Both the position numbers and the translations under genes were made by a program. The notes below the pieces were generated by a model that worked only from the letters and a program-made list of their open reading frames with translations, was not told where the DNA came from and did no database searches. This document shows positions 49,556-61,060 of a DNA stretch of 64,000 bases, one piece after another. The stretch lies in assembly GCA_001692895.1 (NCBI GenBank), contig KV748243.1:379248-443247 (forward strand), read 5' to 3'. The DNA comes from Cenococcum geophilum 1.58. Its lineage: Eukaryota; Ascomycota; Dothideomycetes; Gloniales; Gloniaceae. Position 1 is the first letter of the stretch; each line of letters starts with the position of its first letter.

Positions 49556-49835
49556 TGTTACGGCACTGGCAGAACTTGGCAGAACTTGACTGGTAGAACT
49601 TGGCAGAACTTGGCAGAACTTGGCAGAACTTGGCAGAACTTCGCANNGGCAAGTTGCCACAGATTGCCGCATATTGCGGTCACGTGACGCGAAGATCTTA
49701 TAAAACATTAAGCGGCGCTGCTCTTCTTCTTCTTTCCTTTCCCTAGCTTTAGATTCTCGTTTATAGACTACCATTCGTATAGGCTTGCGCGTCCCTTTTG
49801 TTATACTCGTGCCTTAATTAACTAAGTCGCTAATA
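49556..49835 (+). repeat. 5' LTR of F3 with decamer array
   Basis: 280 bp, begins TGTTACGG and ends CGCTAATA (CA to TA). Seven copies of GGCAGAACTT-type decamers at 49568-49641, more than in the other F LTRs. Includes CACGTGACGCG and GGCAAGTTGCC. Two Ns at 49646-49647. Confidence 0.93.
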
Positions 49836-50050
49836 TTATCTAAAGCTTAACTACCTTTTCTTTTTAAGGAACTTAAAATATATCTACGGACTATAAATAA
49901 GATAAGGATATAGTAATAGACCCTAAAGAATATTACTAGAATAATAAGAATAAAACAGAACCCTAAGAATAGGATAAGGATATATATAATATAACCTAAA
50001 GAACACGCATAGACTAGAACCCTTAAAGGAATTACCCAGAATTACCTAAT

Positions 50051-51575
50051 ACCCCTATTACTATACTAAGAAGTATAGTAGCTAGTAAAGCAGTTATAGG
50101 ACCCTTAAATACCTCTAATAGTAAAATAGTAACTAACTTAAACTCCTAGGTAAAGCTTATAGCAGCTAATATTAAAATTAAACGCCTTTAAGAGTTGCTT
50201 AAAGCTAGGGAACCCCCTATATCTAGTAATAAGTTATTAGATACCTAGAGACTTGCTATAGTACTTAAGGCCCTAGCCTAATATATAGTATTAGTATTAA
50301 CGCAGTCTATAAAGGTTAAGGGACCTTTACTACTTATAGACGGAACCAACCCTATATTTAATAATTAGAAGCTTTAATTATAGAATAAGCTTAAAGTTAA
50401 TGCGGACTACTTCCCTACTACTTAAGCTAAAATGGCTTACGTCTTCGGCCGTACTAGTGGGGATATATAGATATGCCTACATCCGCAATACGTATAGGAC
50501 TTAGTAGATCCCTTCTTCTCTAAAGAAGAGATAATTGTCTACCTATCTTTTATTTATAAGGACCCCTTTAAAGTATAAAACGCTTGGCTTAATTATAAAA
50601 GCCTAAATATAAAAATAATAAAGATATTCTCGGCCTTTTAGACCCGCTTTTTATACCTAGCTAGTTAGGCCTAAATTTCTTAAAAAGATTTAATACTAAA
50701 CCTATTTAATAAGCTTACCCTAGACCTACAGCGGGCTATACTGCTAGTTTTTACTACTATATAGACGCTAAAGAAACTTATGGACTAGTGCTTAGCTATT
50801 AACTAAGGCCTTTATTAAATTAAGGTATAAGCTGAGCGGTATAAAGCTAGAAACTCTTTAAATTAGATCACAGACACTCTAAGAACGGCCTATAGTGCCC
50901 TAGCACAATCTATAACTCCTACGGCACTAGCTATATAGCCTACTATAAATCTAGTAGTAAGTAGCGTAGCTAGTTCTACTATAGGCCTGGCTAACGCTTA
51001 GCCTATATATAGCGACCCCTATAAATAGGCGCTTAGTAATTAAGGAGCTTACTTTTTATATAGCTAAAAAGACTACTTTATAAAGGACTGCCTAATAGCG
51101 GTAAAGATAAATAAGGTCCTATTAATTTAGGAGGATAATATAGAGTTGGAAAAAGAGAAACCTTAAAGGAAGACTCCTCTCTAGGGTTAAAAGGGATTAA
51201 TATATTATGTATTAATCTAGATCGGCTAGTTAGTAAAAGAAGCTGCACTATCCCTTATACTTTATTCCGCAATAAATATTAAGTTTTAACCTCCGCTTTA
51301 ACTAACTTAGGAGTAAATACCTTTACCTTAATTAATATAAAGTACGCTATAAAACTGGCTAACTTTTTAAATATACCCCTAGAAGAACTGCCTAAACTAA
51401 TTTTTATTTACGGATATAACGGACGGATAGGGCTACCTATTATAACTATCTTATAGATCTACCTCCATGTTAACGGATAAACGTAGTATAATATCCCCTT
51501 CCTTATTACGGACCTTAGAAGCTATAATATAATTTTAGGGAGAAAATAGCTAGCCTATTTAGGCTTATAACTAAA
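50051..51575 (+). pseudogene. gag remnant of F3
   Basis: Aligned with F2 gag. The start codon is ATA instead of ATG (near 50051). The coiled-coil-like N-terminal part and capsid region are recognisable but broken by TAG/TAA. A degraded knuckle lies around 51050-51110. Continues to the Copia I insertion point, with the host duplication CTAAA at 51571-51575. Confidence 0.8.
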
Positions 51576-51796
51576 TGTAAGCTTTGCAGTGTAGAAGAAT
51601 TGCAAGAACGACTTAATTGTAAATCTATGGAAATCAAGTGATATAAATACATGAGGAAGGTGTTGGTAATAAGATGAAAGGGGAGACTACTACGTAACTA
51701 AAACAGTGTGATATGTAAGTAATATACAGGCTATATATAGTTAATACGCAGGTAATACGTAGGTGTTTTGGTATAGTACCGGTAGTCGGTTATACA
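51576..51796 (-). repeat. 3' LTR of Copia I
   Basis: 221 bp, TGTAAGCTTTG...TTATACA on the + strand. Adjacent polypurine tract complement at 51797-51808. Confidence 0.93.
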
Positions 51797-52019
51797 CCCC
51801 CCTAGATTTAATAGTGTAGTTAAAGCTATAGAAAAATGAAGGTTAAAACTATACTAAAATAGGAAATTTAGATACAATTTGGGAGTAGTAAAAGAATGGG
51901 GTAACTATAACGGATATTGCGAATATTGCGAATAGAATTAATTAATCTGATGTTAAATATCTACCAAATTTAACTGCTGAGTCTATGCTTCGTGCTTTTG
52001 ATAAAGTAAGATTTTGGTA

Positions 52020-55000
52020 AGGCCGTTAGCAGGTATTTTGTCTATAGGAACCCATTATATATTAATCTTTTTGTTTTAGACTTCCTATCTTAGCTAGTGC
52101 TAATAGACGTTAATATATTAAAGCTTGGTGTTAAGCTTTGGTGTATTCTGTCTTAGGAGTTATATAGTCTATATATTGTTACAGAGTACGGTAAATTCGC
52201 GTTTTAAGTTGAAGCCAATTGCCTTAAAGAATCGTTGCTACTAGATAATTTTGACTGCGGTAGTAGATAGGGAGAGAAGCTCTGTTTTAGTAGTTGAGTG
52301 AGTAATAGATAGCTGTAGGGTTGCTTTCTAATTGATTAGACCTCTGAATAGCATAAATAGATATCCTTAAGAGCTCCGTCTAGTCTCCTTATGGTCCGTA
52401 AATACTGTATTAGATACTCCGTAAAAGGTAACGTCTTCTTCTTTAGGGTTTTTGAAGTATATGTATGCTCTAAATACTTTACTAGAGTATTTAATAGCTG
52501 TAGATTTTGTTCTAAGGCAGTAGGTAATTGCTTAGTTTGCTATATTGAGGTGCTTTTAATTTAGATTAGTAAGGAATTTGGCCAGCTTAGAATGCGTCTT
52601 AGTAATATTAGGTCTTCTAAATATGGTAAGGTATATAAGAGAACTAACCCGTTACTAATAGGCTAGTGTTTTTTAAGGGTTTATCTGCTGGTCAGATGGA
52701 ATCAGTTCTTTGGCAGGAAGTAGTAACTTAGGAAATCTTCCTAGTAGTTAAATATTGAATTAATTGGCTATCTTTTTAATATAGGAATCTTAGCAGAGCC
52801 AGAGCTTTTGACTTGGTTAATCCCGTTTGATTTAAATTTTTAGGAACTATTTAAGGTCTCCTAGTACACAGATTTTGTATTGTTGTAGAAGTTTAGCTTT
52901 AAATTCTTTGAGTTTTAGAAGGTTCTTTTTGGTAAATAGAGCGGCAATATTGTCTACGTAGAAGAAGACAATAAGTCGTTTATTGGTATATAGGCAGTTG
53001 GTACCTAGGATAGGCTTTAATCCAAATTCGGCCAGTGTATTGGTGAGCTCTTTATACTACAGTAGCGGTGATATTTTTAATCTGTATAGCGCTATAAGTA
53101 GCTCTAGGATATGTCTATCTTGACTAAATTTTTCTAGGTAGTAGTAGTAGACTAGTTTGCTAAGCTTAGTGTTTGTAAATGTGTTTACAGCGTTATACTA
53201 TTAAATTTCTAAATTGAATGCGGCTGCTATAGCTATAAGGGCATGGAATATTTAAGTAGCTAGGGTTACTGCATAAGTCTCTTCTTTGGTAATTTATAAG
53301 TCTTCGCAGATACATAGTTAAGCTTTTAGCTTTTAAAGATAATCGTTGCTATTAAGCTTATATTTAAAGACCTATTTTAGTAATAGGATCTGCTTATTAC
53401 TTACTTCTTCTTTTAGTATAATTTTAAATGTCCCTCGGCGTTTTAAGTTATTGTATTCTTTTTCTATGGCCTTTTAAAAGCTAGTAGTTAAAGGATGCTT
53501 TCTTAGTTCTTTAAGGTTCTTTAGTTTAGGAGGAAGATTGTCCCGATATAGAGATAAGGATCTAGTTTAGTTAATGTCCTTTACTAGTCCTGTGGTAAAG
53601 CCAGCGTAGTAACTAAATAGGGTAGATAGATTGGCTAGTAATGCCATATACGCTTAACGTTAAATTCTTTTTTATTCTTCTGGTAGGATAAGGTCGGTAG
53701 AAGGTTTAGCTAAGACTTCATTAGCTTATAGAGCTGTATTTAACGGTTCTGTTAAACTGCTTACCTAGGTAGGACCTATTTTAATTATATCCAAGATATT
53801 GTTTTAAAGTCCTCCTAGTATAGTGTTTGTTTCTAGTAGATTTAGAGATACCGTTCTGCTAGGAGTTAGTAACTGCTTAGTATCCTTTATAGGAGGCTCT
53901 GCCGAATTGTTTAATTCTAGTGTAGTTATTTAATCTGCATTTAAGGTAGATCTTTAATTAACTATATATAGGGTAGATTTGTCTTTAGATTTGTTGTTAA
54001 GAGGCTCTAGTAGACTAATTGTCTATAGGGTGTCCTCTAATGCTTCCCTTAGCAGGTAGTTGATGTTCTAACCCTTGGGGTCATAGAACGAGGTCTTGTT
54101 AAATATAACGCCTCCAGTTTAAATGACTTTGTGGAGGCTTGGAATTTAGATGCGGTAGATATTAGTTAAATTATAGCCGACTAGGTGTCTAATTAATGCA
54201 TAAGGAGCTAGCTTGTCTCCCCTTTTAACTTATTTATTTAGTATATAGGTCTTATAACCGTATATATGCATATAGGTAAGTAATAATGGCTTGCCATAGG
54301 CAATTTCGTACGGAGTTTTCCACCCTAGCTGCTTATTTGGTGTTCAATTAAGGGCGTATTTAGTAGTAAGGAATGCCTCTAGTCCTAGAGATGGGGGTAA
54401 GGAAGCTTCTAGCTGTATAGCCCTAGACCGTTCTATAAGGGTTTGTCTAGATCATTTAGCTCCGCTATTTTGTTTCTTAGTATATAGTGCTTAGCATTTA
54501 AAGGTAATGCCTTTATCTGCATACTACGTCTATAGGGTATCTTCTATTTATCTAAAAGCTCGTTTATTATTACTCTAGAAGAAGATAACGTCTTAGTGGA
54601 ATTGTATTTTAATTAATTAATAAGTCTTTTAGATGGTAGGTAGGACAGTAGCTTTATTCTTATTCTTAGAGGTAAATATAAAGTTAAATTTGGAATACGT
54701 GTAATAGAAATGCATAATATATCTATTGCCGTTATATCTAGGTACTTTAAGGTTAATAATATTAAATGCTAGCCGCTTAAATGGTTAAGTAGCTAGAAAT
54801 TTATGTTCTCGTCTTTAAGAGATCTGCTGTATGTGTTTTGCTAAAGAGTAAACTTTATATTTAATTTTAAGCGGTGCTCGTTTATTAATTAGCTCTTTAA
54901 GCTCTGCGCTATTAATGTGCTTAGGAAGCTGCTTAATAGCGTTAGGTCCTATATAGCTAAGTATTTTGTACCATTTTATAGCTATAGCTCCAACTAGTTT

Positions 55001-56826
55001 ATAGGCTATTTTACTTAGTTAATATCTTCTTATTAAGAAGGTTAATTAAATTATTAAATCTAGGGTATCTATGGGCGTTTTATGCATTAGCGCCCAGTGG
55101 CCCCCTAGTTATTTCATATAGTATACTATTTTGCTAGTTGCTAGACTGTATAGTAAGTTTCGTCCTAAGTTAAAATGGATATCGTTATTAGTAGCTCTTA
55201 AGAGTGCTATAATATTTGTAAATATAGTAGGTACTAATGCTATATAGGATAGCTTTATCTTTAAGCTCCCAGTAGGTATATTAATAGTAATAGTTACTAT
55301 TCCGTAAGCTTAAATCTTTTTAAAATTTCCGCCAGTAATTAGGTAGTCGTCTTTTGCTACTAGGTATAAGAAGGTAAAGTCTTCTTTATTATTGCAGACG
55401 TATATATCTGCGCTAGGGTTAAGTATCTAAGTATTCTGGAGTTTGAATAAAATTTAACTAGTACTAAATATGGCAGTATAGCTAGTCGGTATTTTAGAAG
55501 GTAGGGTTTTAGAATTAAAATTAATTATAGATTCTGTGTTCTTTTAATTATTCTTCTATTCTCTTTTTTAAATAAAGTTAACGATACGTTTAATCTAAGG
55601 TATAGATAAGATCTTTTCTTTTACTTTCTTCTGGACGTCTAGGTTTGGCTTCTATCCCTAAGGGCGCTTATGCTTAGTAATATAGTAGCAGTCGCCGAAT
55701 TAATGTATGAGGCCGTATACGCATATCTTATTCCACTTAGAATTGGAATTAGAATTAGAATTGCCGTTAAAATCTAAATTAGAATTTAAATTGCCTTATA
55801 GGGTTATAAATGCGGAGCTATTAGTAGGGGTAGAGGATGCCTACTATATATAGTAGTGCTCCTTAAATAGATCAATAATAGATAGGGTAGGTTTATTCTT
55901 CCGTTCTTTATAAATAAGATCTACTTCTAGTACTCCTATATAGCTAGAAGAGATAGGCTTAATTGCTTAAATGAAGTTATAGTATGGCCTAAATCCCTAT
56001 ATATTCGGTAGCTTTAATTGCTCTATAAGCTTATAGACGTTTTGCTAACTATTTAGCCATTTTTTAATACTTTGCTTCTTATTGTAGACCTTTAGTGCTG
56101 TATATTAATTTAGGATGTTATACTTTTAACCTAATATAGTAGGAGGTAGTGCGGTTTTTAATGCCTAAAGCCGTTCGTATACTATGTTAAGGCCATTAAT
56201 AAGTGGAAGGTAGACTACTAATATAGTGCGAATAATGTAGTTACTAATATTGTTTATAGCCTGTTTTTGCTTCTAGTATACGCGTAGAGCTAATTATAGG
56301 CCGTAAGCTGGTATTAGTCTAGCTAAGCTATTAATATAGCAGTAGGTAGGACGTTCGCTAGTATAGGTCGTTTTAGTAGTTCTAGGGTTAGAAGATTATC
56401 TTTCTTCTTAGATAGGTTAACGTACTGCTATACCTTATTAGTTTTAGCTATATCTTGGATAATAAAGAACTACTAAATCCAATTAGATGGCTAGTTAAGG
56501 ATAAGGTTAACTTTTAATTCGTTTATGGTTATTATTTTAGGATTTTAATAGGTTAGGTAGGGTCCAATTAGTGGCTTAGCAAAAACCTTATTTTAACGTT
56601 CTGAACTTTTAATTTAATTAGACGGTTCGTTCGTTGGTTAGGTACAGTCGTCGTTTAAGGTTAATTGTCCGTTTGTTTAGTAGATAAAGAAGCTTAAGAC
56701 ACTTATAAAGGTAGTAGAAGTAGTGACTTCTTAAATAAGGTAGCAAATTGACTGCTTAATAGATTGTGCGATAGGTAGATTAATCCGGTTAATTGGTCAG
56801 TAGGTAGTGCGATTTAGGCTTATAAC
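52020..56826 (-). pseudogene. Copia I gag-pol remnant
   Basis: Read right to left. Gag has a degraded Cys/His knuckle near 55700-55740 (second Cys to Tyr). Integrase fragments lie at about 54300-55000, including YADKGITFKC, YTKKQNSGAK and RSRAIQLEASLPPSLGLEAF. RT starts with ILLLKQVFKYKLNSNDYLQK (about 53370). The catalytic YVDD is YVDN at 52949-52960. The RT end and RNase H follow to about 52020. In-frame stops are mostly TAG/TAA; some long open stretches survive, so it is less damaged than F3. Confidence 0.9.
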
Positions 56827-57045
56827 TGTAAGCTTTGTAGTATAGAAGAATTATAAGAACGACTTAATTGTAAATTTATGGAAATTAAGTGATATAAATA
56901 TATAAGGAAGGTGTTGGTAATAAGATGAAAGGGGAGACTACTATGTAACTAAAACAGTGTAATATGTAAGTGATACGTAGGCTATACGCAGTCGATACGT
57001 AGGTGATATATAGGTGTTTTGGCATAGTACCGGTAGTTAGTTATA
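56827..57045 (-). repeat. 5' LTR of Copia I
   Basis: 219 bp, matches the left LTR except for transitions and the last two bases. The sequence just inside it (GGCTTATAAC before TGTAAGC) resembles the host flank at 51561-51570. Confidence 0.9.
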
Positions 57046-57050
57046 CTAGA

Positions 57051-57299
57051 TATACAGAATAGACGTCTTATCTAGCCTATAACCCTACCCCTAACCCCTT
57101 CCTTTATTAAAGAAATTAGCATTATAATAAAGAACCTTATACGGCCCTAGATAAATACTATTTATTAGGCCGACGCTATATATAGGGACTAGGCCTTTAA
57201 GAAAGATATATAGCTTAATCCGCAATAGGTCCGTATACTATACCGCCCTTAAACTACCTATATTACGCCACCTGCACTAACAACCTAGGAAGTTAGTAG
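57051..57299 (+). pseudogene. F3 fragment after Copia I
   Basis: Matches the complement of F2 22015-22260 and F1 26470-26715, in the linker/protease region of F-family pol. It ends in AACCTAGGAAGTTAGTAGT at about 57299, where A2 starts. Confidence 0.85.
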
Positions 57300-58900
57300 T
57301 ATTTTGTCTTATAAGTAGATCCTTAAAGTCTCTTTACTTCTTAATCTTATTATTATTAATCTCCTTAATGGTCCTTATTTATGTCTTAAAATCTTAGTCC
57401 TATACGATTCTTAATTCTAGGCTTACTTCTTTCTTAAGCTATTCTCTAGCCTTAGTCTAACTAGGCTTTTATAGTGTTCTTATCTCGTCCTAAAAGACTT
57501 AAATCTTACTTATCTTACTTTAAGAGTTTTATACTTATAGGAAGCTCTATCCTAAGCTTATTTATATATCTTTAAACTAAGCTACTACTCTACTTTATTA
57601 GTTGTTATTTATTATAGGTCCTTAAGCTTATCTTATCTTGTCTTAAGAATCTTAAGTCTATAGCCTTTTACCTTTATTAAGTAGTAAGTTAGCACTAGTA
57701 GTTATCTACTTGCTTAATTCTCCCTATTAGATATTTCTCCTTCCATCTTATAAAGCGATAGATGCCATATCTAATAGTGTTATAATTTCTATTACTAATT
57801 TTTGTTCTATAAAGATTTTAGTCTCTACTTCTATTATAATATCTTTAAGGTCTATATACTTCTAGTAAGCTGCCTTTACTACCTTATTATTACTAAATAT
57901 TTCGCTAATATTAAACTTGTTATCTTTAATATCTAGTTTATAAGATAGTTTATTAGTTCCTCTAAACTCTAATAATTTTAGCTCCTATAGCCAATAGCTT
58001 ACGCTATATTTAGCGTCTTTATAAATTTAATATACATTATTATAATAAAATATAAAACTTTAGATTAAACACTCTTTAATTCCTTATAGTATACTATCGT
58101 CCCTTTATATATATATGTCGTCTACTAGTCTAGTTCCCTTTACCGCATAGTTACTTTAACTATCTTTATAGTTTCTAGCGAAATGGCCCTAGTACTGCTT
58201 AGGTCCATTAGCTTTGCGCTATACTATAGTTTCTAGCTTTAACTCTGCTATTGTGTACTCTACGCCTTATACAACTATAGAACTCTATTCTAACCCTTCT
58301 TAATCTATTCCCTCTAGTATATCTTATTATTAATCTTAATTACTTAGTTAATTAGTTCCCTAAGGGTATCTACGTCCTATATTAAGATAATCGCGTTTTA
58401 GACTTTTACTTTAAGTCCCTGCTTATACTATACTATAAGCGCCTTATTATTCTATTTAACCTACGTTACTAATATCTAAAATTATATTATATACTTAATT
58501 GCTAAGGTTTGCTATACTAAATTTTAAAGCTTTCTTTCTGCTGTAGTGGTCGCCTCTAAGTCTCTAAATATTTGCGTTAGGTATTTTATAAACCTATTTT
58601 AACTAGCAAATATATATCGTACTTCTTAGTTAGTAGTTACCATACCGTTTTCCTATATCTCTATAATATAAGGCTTAAACTACTTAAGTGCCCTTCCTAT
58701 TAGGAATAACCCTACGTAGGCTATTTAGTCTATAGCTGTTACTAGCTTTACTTCCTCCTGTATAACCTTAAAGTGCATTTATATAAGAAATCCTTTAAGT
58801 TTTAACTTCTTCCCTAAGAATCGCTTAATAGATAGTAGCTTAATCTTAGCTACTCTAATCCCATTAATCCTTTCTTTAAGTATTCTATTATTGTATAATT
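57300..58900 (-). pseudogene. A2: family-A gag fragment
   Basis: Complement of A1 1105 down to 1, then about 650 bp further upstream. On the - strand it gives a Gypsy capsid core: LKGFLI at about 58790, IAYVGLFLIGRALK (about 58710), RFIKYLTQIFRDLEATTTAE (about 58590) and KALIV-stop-YKQGLKVKVQNAI (about 58410). Cut on the left by F3 and on the right by Copia H. It explains what precedes position 1 of the window in A1. Confidence 0.85.
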
Positions 58901-58912
58901 ACAGCACCTGTT

Positions 58913-58993
58913 GTACCAACCGCGTGCTTACGCGTTCGGTACACCAAGTACGCGTTTACGCGTCAGTGCACCAACTACTCGCTTACGCGTCTG
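58913..58993 (+). promoter_or_regulatory. Three 26-28 bp tandem repeats with four ACGCGT boxes in the Copia H LTR
   Basis: Units start at 58913, 58939 and 58966. ACGCGT occurs at 58930, 58950, 58958 and 58985. ACGCGT is the MluI cell-cycle box recognised by the MBF complex in yeasts. Palindromic GGTRCACC also recurs. The position inside the probable U3 suggests an enhancer; this is inference. Confidence 0.75.
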
Positions 58994-59589
58994 GTGCACT
59001 TACGAAGCACTAACTAATTAGGGGGAGGTGCGTTAGTATATAGACTACGTAGTCTACCTTAATAGAATCGACAGTCACCACTATCCCAAAGAGCATACGA
59101 TACTATACGTATTTTATGCCCCGGGATACAACTTACTCGTGCTATTAAATTAGTAAGCGCGCACAGATTAGCAATTACTTAACACCTCCCCCCAAGCGAT
59201 ACTTAACAGCAACCACCCGTTTAGACTCCTAGTACAACCTACTAGAAGGTCGGAAGTCGGGGATTACAGACCTATTACCAATCCTATATACTTATTTAAG
59301 TCTTAGTACGGTTTACTAGAAGTATAATAGACGTAAATACAGACCCGTATAGAACCCCTACCCTTAAACCTTAAACCCCTATTCCTACTATACCTCCCCT
59401 AACCTCTTTTTAGACCCCTTATAGAGACCCCTTACCCTCCTATAAACCGTTACGGACCCGTTAATTACTTTTACGGCCTACCACAAGACCTTCCCCGCCC
59501 GCTACGTCCTACACTATACTATATAGTATAGTAGACCTAAGTAAGCAAGTCGATAAAGGTTAAGAAAAGTAAAGGCAGGGAGTCGACCT

Positions 59590-61060
59590 TATGTCTATAA
59601 CTAATGTTAATAACTATATTAAATTTAAAACTATTAAGTACGAATACTTTAAGCTTATAAACGACGACTTATAAAAATAATACTAGGAAGACTTTACGGA
59701 CTTTATAGAAGCTATTTTTAAGGCCTATAACCCTACTACTATCCGTAACCTATAAACCCTTTTATATTACTAAGGTATATAGGTTAAAAGGGATAAATAA
59801 GTTACTGTTATATAGTCTTTGTATAATATAATATATAAGAAAGACTAAATAGAATAGACTAAAGAGGAAATTCTAGACTAGGTTAAAGCTACTAAAGAAC
59901 TCTTTACTTCTTCTAAACTTAACGGGGTCGCTAGCCTTACACCTAACCCACTTAACTAAATTTGTCCTATAAACCTAAGCAGTTTTGGAATTAATCTTAT
60001 AAGCCAAAGTATACCTAGTACTTAAGTTACGGACCGTAATACCCCTATAACCCAAATTATGGACCCTATAAATTAAATTACGGATTAAACCCCTTCTGTT
60101 ATTTAAGTTATAGATCTGTAAACTACCTAAGTAAAAACCTACGGTAAGGAACTAGCTAACCTAGCTAAGCTCTATACTAACGAATCTAAGTATAGCGGTA
60201 AAAACGATAACTTTAACTTTAAACTAACTATCTTTACGGACCTTTGCCAGAAGGCTAATATTCCTAAATAAGAGTTTAGCTAAGCCTACTCTACTATACT
60301 ACGCGGCCTAGCACTTAACCACTACTACATTAACCTTAAGAGCAACCCCCTTAGTGTTCCCTTTAATAAGCTATGCAAAAGCTATACGCAACTACTTTAA
60401 AGGACCGGAATATAAGCATAATATCCTTACCCAATAGAATGCGACCAAGCTACGGACCGTAATTAATAAAAACACTAAAAAATTGACTACGGAGTGCCTA
60501 TAAATTCTTATTAAAGACCTCCGGCACCTATAGCACGGCCTTAATACTAAGCTTTAAACAGACAACTTCCTATATAATAAACTTATTATGGCCTACCAGG
60601 AAGTAGAGCCCTATAAGTACGCCTGCTATAAGCCTATAGATACCTTAGCTGGCCTTATTAACGACCTACGCTCCTCTATTATAACGTATAAAGTCTTAAA
60701 CCCACTAGGCAGCACTTAAGCCTTTATTATAGATATTTAATATCCGTAAATAGACACAGACGTCTACTTTACGGACCGCCGTTACCGCTAGCAGTACCCA
60801 TACCGACTAAGTCCTACCTATAACCCCTATAGCAACTCCCGTACAAAAGCATACCCCCGCAGATAAATAAGCCAGAAATGCTTCGTGTGTAGTAAGGAAG
60901 GATGTTAGTCTATAAGGCATACCTAGAAAGAACGTAATAGGTCTAAGAAGAGATTTAATAAACGGATTAACTAGTTTATCTTAAAGTACGAAGGAAAGGA
61001 AGTAGAGGAGTCTTTTAATAAGTTAATGGAAGCCCTTATAATTAACTTTAACTTAGACGC
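59590..61060 (+). pseudogene. Copia H gag remnant
   Basis: Begins near 59590 (MSITNVNNYIKFKTIKYEYF). A long acidic/basic capsid region is interrupted by TAG/TAA. A Cys/His motif at about 60876-60926 reads KCFVCSKEGC, stop, SIRHT; the Trp usual after GC in this fungal Copia group is replaced by TAG. The reading then runs on towards the protease. Confidence 0.82.

Larger units (their letters stand above)
51576..57045 (-). mobile_element. Copia I: Ty1/Copia retrotransposon nested in F3
   Basis: LTRs 51576-51796 and 56827-57045. Host CTAAA at 51571-51575 and CTAGA at 57046-57050 are a 5-bp duplication with one G-to-A change. The complement of a polypurine tract (CCCCCCTAGATTTA) follows the left LTR, so the left one is the 3' LTR and the element reads on the - strand. 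Order gag, PR, IN, RT confirms Copia. Confidence 0.93.
49556..57299 (+). mobile_element. F3: third F-family chromovirus, truncated and split by Copia I
   Basis: 5' LTR 49556-49835, gag to 51575, then Copia I (51576-57045), then a short further stretch (57051-57299) that matches the F1/F2 sequence after the same point. It then stops abruptly against A2 at about 57300, so RT to integrase and the 3' LTR are lost. Confidence 0.88.

Noticed and set aside
49556..49835. CRISPR-like array (regular decamers)
   Set aside because: Direct tandem repeats without spacers, inside an LTR of a eukaryotic retrotransposon.
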